Positions 45,276 through 57,400 of a stretch of DNA of 64,000 nt are shown piece by piece. The DNA is from Calliopum simillimum (taxonomy: Eukaryota; Arthropoda; Insecta; Diptera; Lauxaniidae), in contig OX638372.1 in the NCBI GenBank assembly GCA_951812925.1, positions 10,073,410 through 10,137,409 on the forward strand, given 5' to 3'. Numbering within the stretch: the stretch's first letter is position 1; every line of letters starts with the position of its first letter. Position numbers and translations under genes: made by a program. The notes beneath the pieces were generated by a model, which worked only from the letters and a program-made list of their open reading frames with translations, ran no database searches and was not told where the DNA came from.

Positions 45276-47030
45276 GAAATCTCCGCTTCAATGAACATTA
45301 TGATCTTCTGCGCTGGGCATGTAAAGTATAGGATGAGGAAAACGATCTTCTAAAATTGCAAAAACGCTTTAAGTCGTTAAGTTTAAGGGTATTAACAATG
45401 ATTGGGAACATAAACACGGTTATTATCTATATGAAAATTCTGTCTCTAGAGTTCTAAAAAAAAAATAATAAAAGACGTGATTGAAACCACGAAGAAATGT
45501 GGTTTGATCAAAATTCAACCAATAAAAAAATGTTTACACTCCTAAAGGCAGACAAAAGTTTCAATAAACGTAATGAAGAACGTATTTTATTTAATAAATG
45601 ATTTTCCACCTTTTCAGAACTACTTCAAGAAGTAGTATAATCTAGGAAAGTGTTCAAAAACTTCATCCTATTGTGATTTTAAAATTCTAATGCGAACTTT
45701 TACTTTAAACGAACGGTGTAGGGTATTTCAATTCTAACAATGCCAAAGATAGTACCTTTAGTAGTTTTTGCTTATATTTATTTTAGAATTTCTTTCAAGA
45801 CATCATTTTAAATTTTATAGTGCAGCAGCGAAGAACGTCGTCGTTTGGCATTTAGTTTTTTCTTTTTTTTTTTTGTGAGGAAAAATCTAATAAAATATGG
45901 CGAAAACGCGGGTGACATCCGCTACAACTAACACACCTTACTCTGCACAGTTTTAGCACAATTTGTGTCGCGCGCCACTCTGTCCATCAGTTCATTGCTT
46001 GATACTTTATGCTGCCTCGCCTTCCTCCCACAGGAAACCGGAAACACTTTCGTTTTTGGCGGCAAACTTTTGCCGCACTTTATCAACTATTCGTTCTTCC
46101 TGCCAACGTTTGGCACTGATGAAGCAATACTTTGCTGGTCCTCGTCGTATCTTAAAGATTTTTTCTCGAATTTTTTCTTATTCTCTTTCATTTTTTCCTC
46201 TGACGTTGATGTTTCGCGCAAAAAAAAAAGTGCAATTTAGATAAAAGTGTAAACTTGTTTCTATAGATTCTTCTCGATTTTTATGAAACTCAAAAATATG
46301 ATTTTTGTTTGTCATAAAATCGCGTCTTGAATGAAAGATTCAATTTGTTTGGTTGATTTATGCAAAAATTACTACTTGTTCTGTAGAAATTGAGTTAATT
46401 CCCCGCAAACCAAACCTTGCGACTTTGTCGGAATTCCGACTCAGTCGAAACTCTTTCGAAATTTCGTTACGCATTCGTAACTATTTCGTAACGTTTCGTC
46501 GTTATAATTTTTTTAAATTTTTCTTTCGACATTTCGTTACGATTTCTTAACTATTTCGTAAAGATTTTTCATATCAATTTTTCTTTCGACTTGTCGGAAT
46601 AAGGTCGGAACTCTTCTTCAATACGAATTCGTAACTATTTCGTTAACCCTTTAATCGGTAAGCCGGCCATATGGCTGGCATTGGTCTAACTAAATTATTT
46701 CAAAATATAAATTATTATTGATCAACATTGTAGCTGCATTCGTCAATCAGTTATTGTCAGTTGAGTGCAACGAGTGGTCAATTTTTAAGTGTAAATTACT
46801 GATTTTATACAAGTGTATTGAAGCAATAAAAGAAATAGTTTCTAAATGACTAATTAGTTTCATATTTTTTTGGTATGTATTTATAATGACAATTTGATAT
46901 TATTTTTTGTGAAAAATAATTATTTTGTGTTGTTTTTGAGTGTTTAGTGATGCCGGCCATTTGGCCGTCTTGTCGGTCAAAGGCAAAAAAAAAAATGTTT
47001 CAATAAAATTACGTTATTATATTACACAGT

Positions 47031-48440
47031 GTGACAAAAACGTTTTTTTATTTTGTATCATTGATCGAAATAACGGTTTCGTGTAAAATAACACCTGCTA
47101 TTCCCAAATCTATAAGTAAAAATTCTTCAGTACATCACTATTTTGAAAAAATGGGATCAAAATGCTACTCAAAAAATTTGAAAAAATCAAAAAGCTTTTT
47201 AGCTTTTCAAATAAAACCTATCGAATCAAAACAGGACAAGTCGGATATGATCCGCTATTTCGAATTCAAAAAGTGGCCAATATTTTAAATGACCGCTTTA
47301 ACTCAATACCGAAGAATGCTTGTTTGTGCGTTGACAAACTAATGTGTTCGACAAAAATGGTGCAGCACTTACGTCAACATATGCCGGACAAGCCTCATAA
47401 ATGGGGAATACATTTATTTGTCTTGTGCGATACTAATATCTACATAGTATTAATTCGAAATATATAAAGGTGCTGGAGATAATATCATCATGCCAGAAAC
47501 ACCAGATCTTGGAGCCACCAGCAATATTGTCATAAGGTCCCCAAACCATTCCGAACTTTTATACATCGTTGCCACTTTTAGTTTACCTGCGAGCTCGTGA
47601 CATTTTTTCTCTAGGCACAATACTGGCTACTAGAATTCCTAATTCTTAACTTCCGCTGGACTCAGATCCTCAAATAAAATGCGCAAATCGAGGTCACGCA
47701 GTAGAATATATGGGTTCTGCATACGGTATCGACCTAACATCAGTCCTTTGGATGAACACCAAGAATGTAAGGCTATGTTCAACTTACGTTGGACTTAGTG
47801 ATGAGCAAACCAAGACCAAGACTACCACAGCAGTCTTGGTCATGGTCTTGTTCTTGCACATTGAGTCTTGGTCTTGGTTTTGATTTTGAATTTTGGTCTT
47901 GATCTTGTTCATTAAGTCTTGGTCTCGGTATTGGTCTTGAAAAAATTTTCAGAAACATTGAGTATTCAAAATTTCAAAACCAGTTGGGTTTTTAAGATGC
48001 CAAAATACAAATTGAGAGATGATTTATCTTCGAAACGGGCGTGAAACAACTTTTAACTATATATTACCAAGACTGAAAAGCAGTCTTGGTCTTGACGATT
48101 ATCGTGAGCAAGACCAAGCAGTCCATCACCTTCTCGATGTGGCTGTCACAAATGCGTTCATTTTATATCACAGATCAACTGCAGAAGACTCTGCACAAGA
48201 TGAAGAAGAAACTCAAAGGAAAAAACTATGAGAGTGCACATCCTGTTGATGACATAAGGTACGATGGAATAAATCATGTTCTTGAATGGATTTCAGGACG
48301 TAAAAAAACTGTAAGAAGTCAGAAGCCCATACGTTTTGCCAAAATGCCAACTGAATTTGTATTGTTCCGGTTGTTGGAAAGACTACCATTCTTACCACTA
48401 ATGTATATATTTACCTATATTTTCTGTTTTATCTTTGTTT
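47031..48440 (+). pseudogene. piggyBac-like transposase, frameshifted and interrupted
   Basis: Plus-strand frames show FNSIPKNACLCVDKLMCSTK (first catalytic Asp, VD), MPDKPHKWGIHLFVLCDTN, PETPDLGATSNIV, then after decay and a MITE insertion (47796-48120), LLDVAVTNAFILYHRS and the C-terminal VDDIRYDGINHVLEW. The central catalytic block (usually FDNFYTS) is not seen. Several stops and frameshifts make it inactive. Confidence 0.85.
47796..48120. mobile_element. hAT-type MITE rich in CTTGGT repeats, copy 2, inside the piggyBac element
   Basis: TAGTGATGAGCAAACCAAGA marks the left end, and the body matches 40806-41215. The right end is truncated or rearranged, ending near GAGCAAGACCAAG. Confidence 0.75.
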
Positions 48441-49033
48441 GAATAAATAAAAATATTAATTTTTTGCACAAAAAAATAATTTTTTAATTTTTTTTACTCG
48501 CAAACCGATATATCGGCCATATGGCCGGCATTCTTTTATCTCACCTGGCGACCAAACTACAAAAGATATCGTAAAAAAGACCTTGGATTCGTGTTTCTCA
48601 TGCCAAAATTACCCCGAAACCAAAATTCTTAGGATACGAAACTCCATATTTCTATCTTGCCGATTAAAGGGTTAAGATTTATCTAAACACTTTCTTTCTT
48701 TTTTCCATTTTGTTTGAAAAAATTTGTACGTCAATCTTCAATCATATGCTTAATAAAATATATATTCCACAGACAAAATAATATTTTGTTGTTATTAAAT
48801 ATCGTGAAATATGTTATGTATGTATGATGGGAAATTTACAAGGATTCGCACATGTCTTTAGAAAACACACATGCACACTTATATATTACATAAATTGAAC
48901 TGAAATAAAAAAAAAATAGGAAGAACAAGACACGAAGCTACGATTTTGTTCCGAAAATTCGTAACGAATTCGTAAAGACACGGCGTTATGAATTCGTAAA
49001 GAAACGGCGTTACGAATTCGTAAAGACACGGCG

Positions 49034-50890
49034 CACAATGGGAGATTGTGGCCATAAATAGGTAAAATTTGAAAGTGCTATGGATTTAAAAAATGTTTAC
49101 GCCAATCGTCAGATAATACTCAGGGACGGAAAAAAAAACTATAAAAGTTTAAAATTTTGTTTTGGTTTAGCAACACAGTGAGCCCAAAGTTGGACTTTAA
49201 ACAGAAAAAATGCTCTACAGAACTTTCAAAATTAGAAACTGCTGGATAAACGCTCTAGTTAATTTGTTATAAGCCCGATTCACTAATGTAGCATATCGTT
49301 AGAAAGAATATTGTTCCTACTTTGTTAGAAATATAATTATTTTTTTTTTGCCGACTTTATGTGAATTATAGTGATTTTTCAAATATTTAAAAAAAAAAAG
49401 GTAAAAATGGAAAAATTGCAAACTTTGACATTAAAAAAAAAAAAAATACATTTTCTGATTTTCATTATTTTTCAATATAATATGTGGCCAAGTATGCTTA
49501 ATCGATATGCAAAGTCCCTACTGCCTTTTTTGAGAACTTTTTTTTCTATGAATTTTTTCCTGTAGCAGTTTTTGAGAAAAAAAATATTTTTATTTCTTTA
49601 CATTCTGCAACGTTTTACAATATAATTATCAATTTTAAGCTTAGTCTTCTTAAATTCCAAAAAAAAAAAAAAAATTTTTAAGAGAAGGGTGACAGGTAAG
49701 GGGTATATTTCCTCCTTTTAATCCCCCTTGGGACTCACCCTTTCTTAAAATAAGCCAAGAGCATATTGAATTTAGTAATAAATGATGATTTCTATCAGAA
49801 ATCATACAAAAATTCCGACTCAATACTTTAATTATAAACTAAATTTTTTATTTTTTTTTTTGGTAACCTTTGTTTGTTGTTGGATAATTTGGTAGGTCAT
49901 ATAAAATCAAATTGACTTTCAGTCAACTTCGTTATAATATTGGTTGTGGTGCTGATGGCTAACGTACGTTTCTATCACACAATGCATTGCAATCCACACG
50001 AAAGGTTTCCCAGTCAAATTTTTACAAATAGTAAAAACAATTGCTAATTTTTTATATGGTACAGTAGAAAATGAAATTAAAAAAAGCCAAAACCGAAAAA
50101 TTTCTATGACTATGTTTTTTTTACCTATGCATTTTGCCTAATGTAAATCATTATCTGTTCAAAACAACAAAAATAAAAAAAAAATGCATTTCTGGATTAA
50201 CGTATTTTCGGAGATATTGATAAGTTAATTTTTTGGTAGGTGTGGCACTGCCCATTTTTCTAGTGCGGATTATTTGTTCTGATGGTCTTTTAATATGTAC
50301 CAAATAATATCTATCTTCGTCAAATATTTTCAGAAACATGATGAATTTTTTTTTTTCTGAAGGCGTGGTACCGCCCATTTGTCCGATGGACATTATTTGT
50401 CCTGATGATTTTTACACATTTACCAAATCTCATTTATCTTCGTCAAAGAGTTTCGGTGATATGATTAGTCAATTTTTTGGGGGGCGTGGCACCGCCCACT
50501 TTTTTAGTATATAGCTTAGCCTTTTTTTGTACTAGCATAATATAAAAACTTCTTTAAAATCGGTTACTTAGTTTCCGAGTTAATAAGGGACAAATACACA
50601 AACGAACAAAATCTTGTTTTTATAAAGTAGATTTTCGTTTATTCCTCATAACTTGAAAACTATAAAAGAAATTAGCGGGGTGAAGTTATTGAAAATTGAT
50701 ACCCATTTTGAAAAAAAATTCGGACCACGCCCCAACTTTGTATGGGAGGTAGGCGTGTCCGTCGGCTGATTTTGTTCATATTCACAGATTTCTATTATTT
50801 TAATGTAAAAAACTTCTGTACCAAATCTCAATAGCTTAGCTCTATTATTACTATATATGACCGCCGTTCCATACAAACCCTCCCATTGTG
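49034..50890. mobile_element. Transib-like element (1857 bp), non-autonomous
   Basis: CACAATGGGAG at the left and its inverse at the right are directly flanked by CGGCG on both sides (49029-49033, 50891-50895). A 5-bp CGNCG duplication with a CACAATG heptamer is the Transib signature. 23 bases after the left heptamer comes AAAATTTGA, placed like the nonamer of a 23-spacer signal. No transposase ORF is found inside; the body holds a tandem repeat and INE-1-like text. Confidence 0.72.
50190..50510. repeat. three tandem units of about 125 bp with GGCGTGGCACCGCCCA core
   Basis: Units carry (G/A)GG(C/T)GTGGCAC(C/T)GCCCA and CTATCTTCGTCAAA. Related core to the array at 12450-12745. It lies within the Transib-like element. 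Confidence 0.65.
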
Positions 50891-51058
50891 CGGCGTTACG
50901 AATTCGTAAAGAAAAAGCGTTACGAAGTCGTGTCAACCCTCTCATACAAAATTCGTAAAGATTTCGTAACGAATTCGGTACCGAAATCGGAAAAGCTTGC
51001 CGACTCGACGCGTCGTAACAATTTCGTTACGAAATCGGAACGATTGGTTTGTTGGGTT

Positions 51059-52940
51059 TATTCGAAAAACTAACATGCATACATACATATCTGAGGCACT
51101 TTGCTTAAAAACCTTTCCAGGATTTTAGTCTAAAATATAAATACGTTTCTTGTGGCGTAATCGTCATGTGTATATAATTTTAAGTTCCATAGATAAAAAG
51201 GTGTCCCATTATTCATGCAAGATTTGAATTGGCCGCAAATTGTGCGGTAAACGGTTGCCTAACCAGCTGACAATTTAGTGTTATTAAAAATGCATTGATG
51301 GATCGGCGCGAAATTCAGCAGTTTTTTAGCTCTCCTGCAAAGTAGCCAATTTCCAATTATGTTGTTTTGTCAAACTGCACAGATATATGGGAAGAATTAT
51401 GGCATATGTATTTCATTGGTATTTGACATATCCAATGCTTTAGATCTTTTTTTATCAAGAGTTAAGAGCTATGGAGACAATTTACTCCAACCAATTTATC
51501 CGCCATATTTCACGCGAGATTTTTCAACATTCGCGATTTCAGACTTTTCGTACAGCCGTTTTTTAGCACAATTTCCCCAGTAATCAAAAAGGTCTGCAAA
51601 AGTTTAAGGCTCTAATAAACAATCAAAGCGATATAAAAAAACTTAAGAAACATATTTTTACATAAAGTAGCCATTTAAAGTTGTGTTTCAAATAACACTT
51701 TTATGCTTGTTTTCTATGACATTTTAATAAGACTAAAACAATTTTACAAAACAAGAGAGACACAAAATTCTACAAGAGATTTCACTAAAAGAAAGAAAAA
51801 AAAAAAACAACTATTAACAAGCTTCCAAAGTTCATTTAATGGGGGACAAGAAAACTCAAAACATGTTTCCTTGCAGTTTGCAAGAAACAAAAATAAAATC
51901 TGTTGGAATGTTGTAAAGTTGGCCCAAACCTGCACTGCTGTGTGTCCAGTTAGTAAAAATTTGTTGCGAAAATGTTTTGCACAAAACTATTTTTTGTTTG
52001 AAAGTATTTTTTTCAGGGATATATAAGACTATGACAACTTTTGTATTTTTCTTTAGAGAGTAGGAACAAGTTACGTAGATCACTGCTACCAAAAAAAAAA
52101 AATGTTATAAAATTGTTTTGTCGAGTGTGGTATTTATGTTGTACATAAGACGATAAAATGCACTTTCATGATTAAACATTTTTCAAATTTTTTATTGTTA
52201 AAAATTTCATTGTTCATTAGGGTCAGAACATAGAAATTAAAAACAAATAAACAAACAAAATTGGTTTTTATTGTTGTACATATGGGACTGTTTGTAACTA
52301 TCCCCATAAATGAGATGAGGTGAGGTTAATGACCAAAAATTTTAATGTTTTTATTAAGATTCGATTTATTACAAAATAAAATTATTAAAAATGTATAACT
52401 AGAAAATAACATTAAAATTGTAAAAATTTCAATGAAAATAAATTTAAGTAATATACAAAAACGACTTAATGCTGGGAAATTAAATTAATTACACAGGCTT
52501 GTAAATTTACAACTTTTTTTTTTCATTCGCGGATTTCATAGCCAATTAGGGGGCTTGGGATTTCCTATTAACGAAACTAAATTGGTTTATTTCTAACACA
52601 TCAGGATTTTGAGTTATACTTGCTTTAAATAGAATGTAATTTATTGTAGCCAACTGGATCAAATAGCAATGAAGTTCCTCAAAAAACTACAAATCATAAC
52701 TTTTCCAATTTAGATTATAACTTTACGAGTTATCATGCATTGAAGTACAGCCATCTCTACTCTACACAAATATAAATTAGTCATTTGTATGGAGTTGAAA
52801 ACCCATTATTTCTATGAACGAAAATTTTGAAGGTAATGATCCAATTGAAAATTGAATGAGTAGATTCCCACGCCGTTGGCAAATATCAATTACGCCATTT
52901 ACTGTTAGAATGACAAGGTTTCCAAAATGCTTTGAAACGG
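51059..52940. other. AT-rich stretch without a supported gene
   Basis: Open frames on both strands lack recognisable domains and have low-complexity make-up. No structure seen by eye. Confidence 0.4.
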
Positions 52941-53455
52941 CAATATATCGACTGCTTATATTCAATACCCTCTATCTACAGTTTTTACGAAAATGTGTTT
53001 TTGATGGCAAACTCTTCATTGAGTCAAATGCCATGTACGAAATTAATCACAACCGGTAAAACCACCTTTAGAGCTATTTAATTTTCATTTTTATTACTGC
53101 TCTATCTACAATATTTCTTTTGTGAATGTAATATTCTCTATCTGTACAAAAACTTCTCAAAATACTTTAACAAGTGAAAAAGTGTAGATAGAGGATATTG
53201 CATTCACAAAATAGCTTCGTAGTAAAAAATTTTAGTGTTTATTTGCTTTGGAATAAGCTCTATCTACTGTAATAACGGGAATAACATACGTTTTTAAAAA
53301 AATTTTTTTGTGGAGCGAAATAGAGCTTTTTAATTAATGTTGTAGTATTCCAATTGATTAATACTTCAAAGATTAGTGATTGAATCGGTTTTTCTGCTCT
53401 CCTGAAAATTGTGTTTTTGAAGATAGAGGGTATTGAATATAAGCCGTCGATATGC
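52941..53455. mobile_element. foldback element with nested hairpin
   Basis: The outer ends (TTATATTCAATACCCTCTAT) are inverted over about 38 bp. Inside, 53117-53211 is a second hairpin, TTTTGTGAATGTAATATTCT. The motif CTCTATCTAC recurs throughout. Confidence 0.7.
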
Positions 53456-53612
53456 ACTTTGAAGCGGGGTATCTTAATATCTTGATTTGATAGTTGAAAA
53501 AGGTAGGTCAGATTCGTAAATAGGAGGTCCCACGCTATCATAATCAGATATAGAATACCGGAATGGAAAAGCTTTGTAGGACTGTGATATTAATATTATA
53601 AGAAATGTGAGG

Positions 53613-54427
53613 CGGTAGAAAACAACCCCAAAATATAAAAACGAAATAACGCCAAAATAATTTTCATATAAATTTGGGCGATAATCATTTCGGAATTTGG
53701 GCAAAGTTTCGCTGTTATTTTGGGCATTATTTCTTAAAAAAAAAAAGAAATAACGTCCAATTATCGAAATGAAATATTGCCCAAAAACCAAAATGAAATA
53801 ACGCCCAAACTATTTTCATATAAATTTGGTGTTAGAGAATAACGCAAAAAAAAAAAAAAACAAATAACGCCCTAATTATTTTCATATAAACTTGGGCGTT
53901 ATTTCCTAACGGCTATAAATTTCTCAATTAATTATTATTATAGGCTAAATTGGTCAGTGAAATAATATGTAAAAAATAGTAAAAACGACTATTTTACATT
54001 TACTCTCTACGTTTCGGTGATATGAAAGAAAACAATATTTAAAACACAAACATTTTTGAAGAATGAAAACAAAAACTTACAGAAGAAATTACATTAAAAA
54101 ACAGAAGCAAACAATTAAAATTATCAAAGATTTTAAATTTAAAAATTAAACACTGCCGGTAACTGAACGAACATTTTGAGTTTAAAGTGCAATATGATAG
54201 CTGCAACTAATATATAATCATTTTGGAAATAAGTTTTTTTTAAGAAGGCTTTGCCACGACCCTAAAGAGAAAATACACAGACATGGTAACTTATGAGAAT
54301 TTGTTTGCTTAACAGTTGGCTGGTCTTTTTAAAGTTAAATCGACATGGTCGAATTTCGGCCACAATGCAAACTCTACTTTCAATAATTCGGCGTTATTTC
54401 GTTTCTAGAGCTTTATTTTCTACTGCT
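53613..54427. mobile_element. GGGCGTTATTTC repeat element adjoining the 3' end of Spc105R
   Basis: Inverted outer ends (GGTAGAAAACAACC / GCAGTAGAAAATAAAG) enclose many copies of (A)AACGAAATAACGCCCAAA in both orientations and ATTTTCATATAAA(T/C)TTGGG. A second dense region of the same motif lies at 59130-59880. Confidence 0.6.
54412..54417 (-). terminator. polyadenylation signal of Spc105R
   Basis: AATAAA on the minus strand, about 43 nt after the stop. It lies inside the terminal repeat of the element 53613-54427. A weaker AATAAG is closer to the stop. Confidence 0.45.
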
Positions 54428-54459
54428 TAAATGCAAATAAGAACTTATTTTCTATGCGT

Positions 54460-57400
54460 TTAAATTGAATTTTTTAAATAACTCACAGGATCTCGCAAAA
54501 AGACGCTTAAAAATTCTAAGCCTATTGGCACATGCTCCAAGTCGCTACGGAACAAATGCAATGGTGGCGCAACAATATCTTTAACACATATTTTACGAAT
54601 ATTTGTGATTTCAATTTTAAATTCTGTACGCTGGATTTGGGTATATTTAATACTCTCATTCGGTGGTATTAGTTTTCGCACAGTTTTGAGAACATATATA
54701 GCATCATGTTGGCCCCTAAAATTGAAAAAAAAAAAATTAAATTTAACCGATGCCATTAATTTAAAAGTAATAATTTTTTTAATACCTTATGAGCGTAGCT
54801 CTTTCTCGGCATACGGTTTTCCAAAAACGCATGCCTAGCTCTTCAACACACACACAAACTTTATCGATTTCTGCTAAAGCATTATAAAAACCATCATCAA
54901 CATTGCTTTTATTACAATAAAGTCGATTTAAGTTAAATGGCAGTTCAAGTTTAAGTTGAAAATCTAGAATAAATTCGATTGGAGACCACCGTGCCTTTGG
55001 AACACGACTCGGTTGCAATTTAATGCATTTGATAGTGACATCTTTTCTTAACGGATCCCTTGGCTCAAACGTTGCAATTAAAGAGAATGTTATTATCTTT
55101 CTGTGATCGAATTGGAAATAGTTAAGTAAAACTATTTGGGAGTTAAATATCCAGTTTGGCAAATGTTTGCTATTAGAAATAAAATATTTAAAATAAATGT
55201 CAAAGTTTACAAAGCCGATGGAAAACGCTTTTTGTACATACCTTAAACGCATATCTAAACGTTCGTGGAAAGGTTTGCGTTCATCCATTTTTTTCAAATG
55301 AAGCACATGTTCTTCAAACTTTTTTTTCCATCTGAAATATAAAAATCGCTTTATCAAGTGGCATAATTGTGAAAAAATGGTTTCATTTCAACTAAAATTT
55401 CCGCAAATAACTCATATTTACTAGAGAAATTTTGTTGAGTAGAAATTAGTAGCAAGTTGCGCGGAAGAACTTTCTTAAAAACCATTTGATAAGCGCTCAA
55501 CAAATGTTAATTAATGTTATTCTGAGTCTGATAAAGGTGCTTTCGTAAAACATACACAAAATTCTTGCTGAAAAACATGTATTGTATTTTTAATTTTTAA
55601 TAGTAAGCTTACCTTTCCATTTTCGCATCGAATTCTTTCTCCATTAAATCAATTTCATCTTCTTTTTCACTTTCTTCATCGGACGATGATGAGTTTTGGT
55701 GTGTATCAGCGACTAAATGCATACGTCGCCAATATTCAAGTGTTTCTTCAATTGTTGGTTTTGCACGCAATCGTTTTAAACGTTCTTGGCCTAAGTCAGG
55801 AAGCGGTGGCATTTCTGGCAACACAAAGGAATCACTGGTATTTAAAGTATCTCCGTTATTTATTGTATTTTGGCAGATTTTGCACTTGTGACACATTGAC
55901 GACAGTTTGTCATTCGTTATTGCTATTGTACACTCCTTTGCTGTATTGTGCACTTCATGCAAAATTTCATTAATTTGTTGCTCCTCATCGTCGTCCTCAT
56001 CCAGCAACGTTCCGACTAAACTTATACGTTCATCACTAATATCACTTTCTTCTTCAGCACAGATAAAACCACTTTCAAAAGTCATATCGACAAGTTTTTT
56101 CATTTTAGTCTGATTGTCCTCTTTTCCTTTAAAAATAACATCATCTTTAGTTGTAGCATTTTGCTTTTGTGCTAAATAATAGTTGGAAACATCAGATATT
56201 GTAATGGGATTATCTTCAAAAGTTTGTTGCATACACTGTGGTTTATCTTCGCAAATTATGAATTGTTCCAAAGTTGATGGAGAACTATGCTCTATATGTT
56301 TTGAAATTGCGCGACGTGGTTCTTCAGGTGTTAGTTTGGATTGTGATCTACTTATATTACGAGGCGAGTGAAACATTGATAGAATCGAATTATCCTTTTT
56401 TGCACTTTCAATTAAAATGGGTATACGTGAAGTTTTCGATGAAGAGTGTGTTTTAATATCTTCAGTACATAGTGTTTTATGAAAATTAATTTCTTCAGTC
56501 ACTGTATTGTCCTCAATCAAGATGACCTGAGGTTTCATCGTTAATTCCATGGCAGTATTAGCATAATTTATTAGTGAATTTTCAAAATGCGTTAGTTTTT
56601 GACCAGCAGTCTCAATAATGTTATTCTCCACGTCCATTGCTTCCGGTAATAAAATGCTCTTACGTTGTGCAACGCTATTATTTTCCACACCAATTGTTTC
56701 ATGATATAAAAGAGTTTTGCGCTTTGAAAATAACTCATTTAAATTAGTACTCTTAGTTGGATTTATATGCGGACATGGAAGCTGCACTTCTGTCTCATGA
56801 GGAAGCTGTTCTTCTATATTACAATTATCAAATAACAAAGCCTGTCGTTTTTTAGCTTCTGGAAGATTTGGTGTGAGATTAATTGTGCCACGTTTCTGAG
56901 CAAAGGCTTGCATCAATGAAAATTCTGCAGGTGCTATTTGCAATGTTAATGGCTTGCTACATTCTGATTCTGTCGCAACACTTGCATTTTTTATATCAAA
57001 AGATATTTCTTGTTTTTTTTTATTTTCTTCAGTTTTGTAGAGCTCCTTGCTTATTTTCGATTGATTACAATTTGTTTCATCGAGATCAATGTCAACTGGT
57101 TCATAAATACTACCTCTTCGCAATGTTTTACACTTAATGTCTTGATAATCTTTAATATCTTCATCATGTCCTTGCCTTACTGCAGGTATGAGAGATTCTT
57201 TAAGATCAGCATAAAATTGTGTCTGTCTTTTAGCGATTGACATTTTTTGATTTTCAACTTTTGAACTCTCATAAGTATCTTCAGCGTGTTCTCGTTTGCT
57301 TTGTTGTGCAGATTCTTTGTTTTTTGTTATATATTCTTTAATTTCAAATTGTTCTACATTGGTTTCATCAAGATCTGAAGGTTCGTAAATAGTTTTTCTA

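Larger units (their letters stand above)
46647..48671 (+). mobile_element. piggyBac-like element (2025 bp) at TTAA sites, defective
   Basis: TTAA lies at 46643-46646 and 48672-48675. The ends are CCCTTTAATCGG(T/C)AAG, inverted. Palindromes of the type GCCGGCCATATGGCCGGC lie just inside both ends (46672, 48510) with a third at 46951. A transposase relic and a nested hAT-type MITE lie inside. Confidence 0.88.
46400..51058. mobile_element. large composite element with TTCGTTACGAATTCG arrays at both ends
   Basis: Both flanks of this span carry repeated TTACGAATTCGTAA-type palindromic motifs (46440-46640, 48950-49025, 50890-51040) and weakly inverted outer ends (CAAACCAAACCTTGCGA versus CAACAAACCAATCGTTCCGA). 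A piggyBac-like element and a Transib-like element are inserted inside. That the outer blocks belong to one element is inference. Confidence 0.45.

Noticed and set aside
45840..46260. Less AT-rich patch with a short plus-strand ORF (MAKTRVTSATTNTP) and overlapping frames
   Set aside because: Could be a gene start, but no continuing exon, splice signal or family is visible on either strand.
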